Below, piece by piece: positions 5,428 to 6,517 of a stretch of DNA of 6,517 nt. The notes below the pieces were generated by a model. That model made no database searches, was not told the DNA's origin, and saw only the letters and a list, made by a program, of their open reading frames with translations. How positions within the stretch are numbered: position 1 is the stretch's first letter; each line of letters opens with the position of its first letter. This DNA comes from an uncultured Oscillospiraceae bacterium (GTDB lineage: Bacteria > Bacillota > Clostridia > Oscillospirales > Acutalibacteraceae). Position numbers and translations under genes: made by a program. Location: positions 1-6,517 of the forward strand of contig USHL01000079.1 of assembly GCA_900554525.1 (NCBI GenBank), read 5' to 3'.

Positions 5428-6517
5428 TTGGAATCTTACAGTTTCTTGCTCTCACTCGCACTTATTCTGGTATTTACCAAAATTTTCGGTCTTATGACCG
5501 CCAGGGTACACCTGCCGCAGGTAGTCGGGGCGCTTTTGGCGGGAATACTTCTCGGACCGAGCTGCGCCGGGCTGCTCACCGAATCCGACTTTTTAATGAA
5601 AACCTCTGAAATAGGGGTCATAATGCTGATGTTCATTGCCGGAATCGATACCGACATCAATGAATTAAAGCATACGGGGCCTACCGCCTGCTTTATCGCC
5701 TCTTTAGGCGTTCTGGTGCCCATACTCGGCTGCGGAGGAGTCTATTACCTGTTCTTCGGCGGAGCTTTTAATTACGAAAGCCTTATAAAATCATTGTTTG
5801 TAGGCATAGTGTTCGCCGCAACCTCGGTCAGCATCACAGTCGAGACCCTCAACGAAATGGGTATGCTAAAAACAAAGGTAGGCACAACGCTGCTTTCAGC
5901 CGCTATAATCGATGACATAATTGGCATTGTCGTACTGAGCATTGTCTCAGCTTTAGGCGACAAAACCGTAAATCCCGGAATAGTAGTTTTAAAAATTCTC
6001 GCTTTCTTCGTCTTCACCGTTGTTGTAGGCTTCCTTGTGTATCATCTTTTCAAGCGCATTTCGGTAAACCACTCGACCAGCCGCCGCGTAGCGGTATGGG
6101 CTTTGGCTTTCTGCTTCTTTATGTCATACTGTGCCGAAAGGCTTTTCGGTGTGGCGGACATAACCGGCGCGTATTTCGCCGGCGTCATTCTATGCAATCT
6201 GACCGGCCTGCGCCAATATGTCGCCAAAAAAGTGACCGCGGCGTCATATCTTATTTTCTCCCCTGTTTTCTTCGCTCATATCGGCATCAAAACCGATCTT
6301 TCAGGTATAAATTCAGGTATTATACTGTTCGCCGTCATACTGGCGGTAATGGCGGTCATAACAAAAATAATCGGCTGCGGAGCCGCCGCCCGCATCTGCA
6401 AATTCAAGGGTAAAGATTCGCTGGCAGTCGGGGTCGGTATGGTAGCCCGCGGAGAGGTCGCACTTATGGTAGCGCAGAAAGGCATTGACTCCGGCAATAT
6501 CGAAAGCCGGGTTTTCC
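5428..6517 (+). CDS. CPA2-family cation/proton antiporter (Kef/NapA-like), 3' end outside window
   Basis: This is a polytopic membrane antiporter, probably exchanging Na+ or K+ for H+. The frame is open from TTG 5428 to the window end (363 codons visible); the missing part should hold the last membrane segments and any C-terminal regulatory domain. AAAGGA at 5413-5418, 9 nt upstream, supports the TTG, and no other start codon lies in frame nearby upstream. Recognisable elements are LPQVVGALLAGILLGP (29-44) near the N-terminus, the FAATSVSITVETL unwound-helix region (129-141), AIIDDIIGI with adjacent Asp162/Asp163, ADITGAYFAGVIL (243-255), SPVFFAHIGIKTDL (278-291) and GMVARGEVALMVAQKG (337-352). 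The DD pair is the ion-binding motif associated with electrogenic Na+/H+ antiport, unlike the QD of KefC. It is transcribed away from the GntR operon across a 151-bp divergent region. The family is confident; ion specificity is inferred. Confidence 0.93.
   Translation, partial: MESYSFLLSLALILVFTKIFGLMTARVHLPQVVGALLAGILLGPSCAGLLTESDFLMKTSEIGVIMLMFIAGIDTDINELKHTGPTACFIASLGVLVPILGCGGVYYLFFGGAFNYESLIKSLFVGIVFAATSVSITVETLNEMGMLKTKVGTTLLSAAIIDDIIGIVVLSIVSALGDKTVNPGIVVLKILAFFVFTVVVGFLVYHLFKRISVNHSTSRRVAVWALAFCFFMSYCAERLFGVADITGAYFAGVILCNLTGLRQYVAKKVTAASYLIFSPVFFAHIGIKTDLSGINSGIILFAVILAVMAVITKIIGCGAAARICKFKGKDSLAVGVGMVARGEVALMVAQKGIDSGNIESRVF

Noticed and set aside
5409..5609. Plus-strand frame starting at TTG 5409
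   Set aside because: It is in a different frame from the antiporter, covers its ribosome site and stops after 66 codons; the frame from TTG 5428 carries the family motifs.
5436..6497. Several minus-strand open frames opposite the antiporter
   Set aside because: All are short, lack domain features, and mirror the long plus-strand antiporter frame that carries conserved CPA2 motifs.

Overview
The window reads as a chromosomal segment from a Gram-positive Firmicute, most likely a Clostridia/Oscillospirales-type gut anaerobe. The evidence is a lipobox lipoprotein that is a peptidoglycan hydrolase, a YtrA-type GntR/ABC operon, strong GGAGG ribosome sites, GTG and TTG starts, and sigma-A-like promoters. 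The taxon is inferred from gene style, not from a marker gene. No rRNA, tRNA, CRISPR array, insertion sequence or prophage gene was seen.

Layout. (1) 1-530, plus strand: the C-terminal part of an AraC-family regulator that begins before the window. (2) 553-578: a bidirectional terminator between convergent genes. (3) 582-2258, minus strand: a lipoprotein GH25 muramidase with three C-terminal SH3b modules and its own promoter at 2276-2304. (4) 2307-2338: a terminator that closes the next operon and whose T-rich tail overlaps the -35 box of the lysozyme promoter. (5) 2343-5276, minus strand: an operon of GntR/YtrA repressor, ABC ATPase and ABC-2-type permease. The first genes overlap (ATGA; 23 bp). 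The permease frame is split in two by one in-frame TAG at 3348-3350. (6) 5277-5427: a divergent intergenic region with a strong promoter for the GntR operon, a long perfect inverted repeat (probable GntR operator) and a promoter for the right-hand gene. (7) 5428 to the end, plus strand: a CPA2-family cation/proton antiporter, cut by the window end.

How the genes work together. The GntR regulator very likely represses its own operon by binding the 13-bp-arm palindrome over the transcription start, and releases it in response to an unknown signal (cell-envelope stress in known YtrA systems). The operon would make an ABC exporter or envelope-stress transporter. The permease ends in a roughly 200-residue extracytoplasmic domain. 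The lysozyme lipoprotein and the antiporter have their own promoters; any link to the ABC operon is through shared envelope/ion-homeostasis themes only and is inference.

The most notable point is the permease. Both halves lie in one frame, the membrane topology works only if they are joined, and the second half has no proper ribosome site. The TAG is therefore a recent nonsense mutation, a sequencing error, or a read-through/recoded codon. None of the five gene ends seen in full elsewhere in the window uses TAG, so recoding cannot be excluded from this sequence alone.
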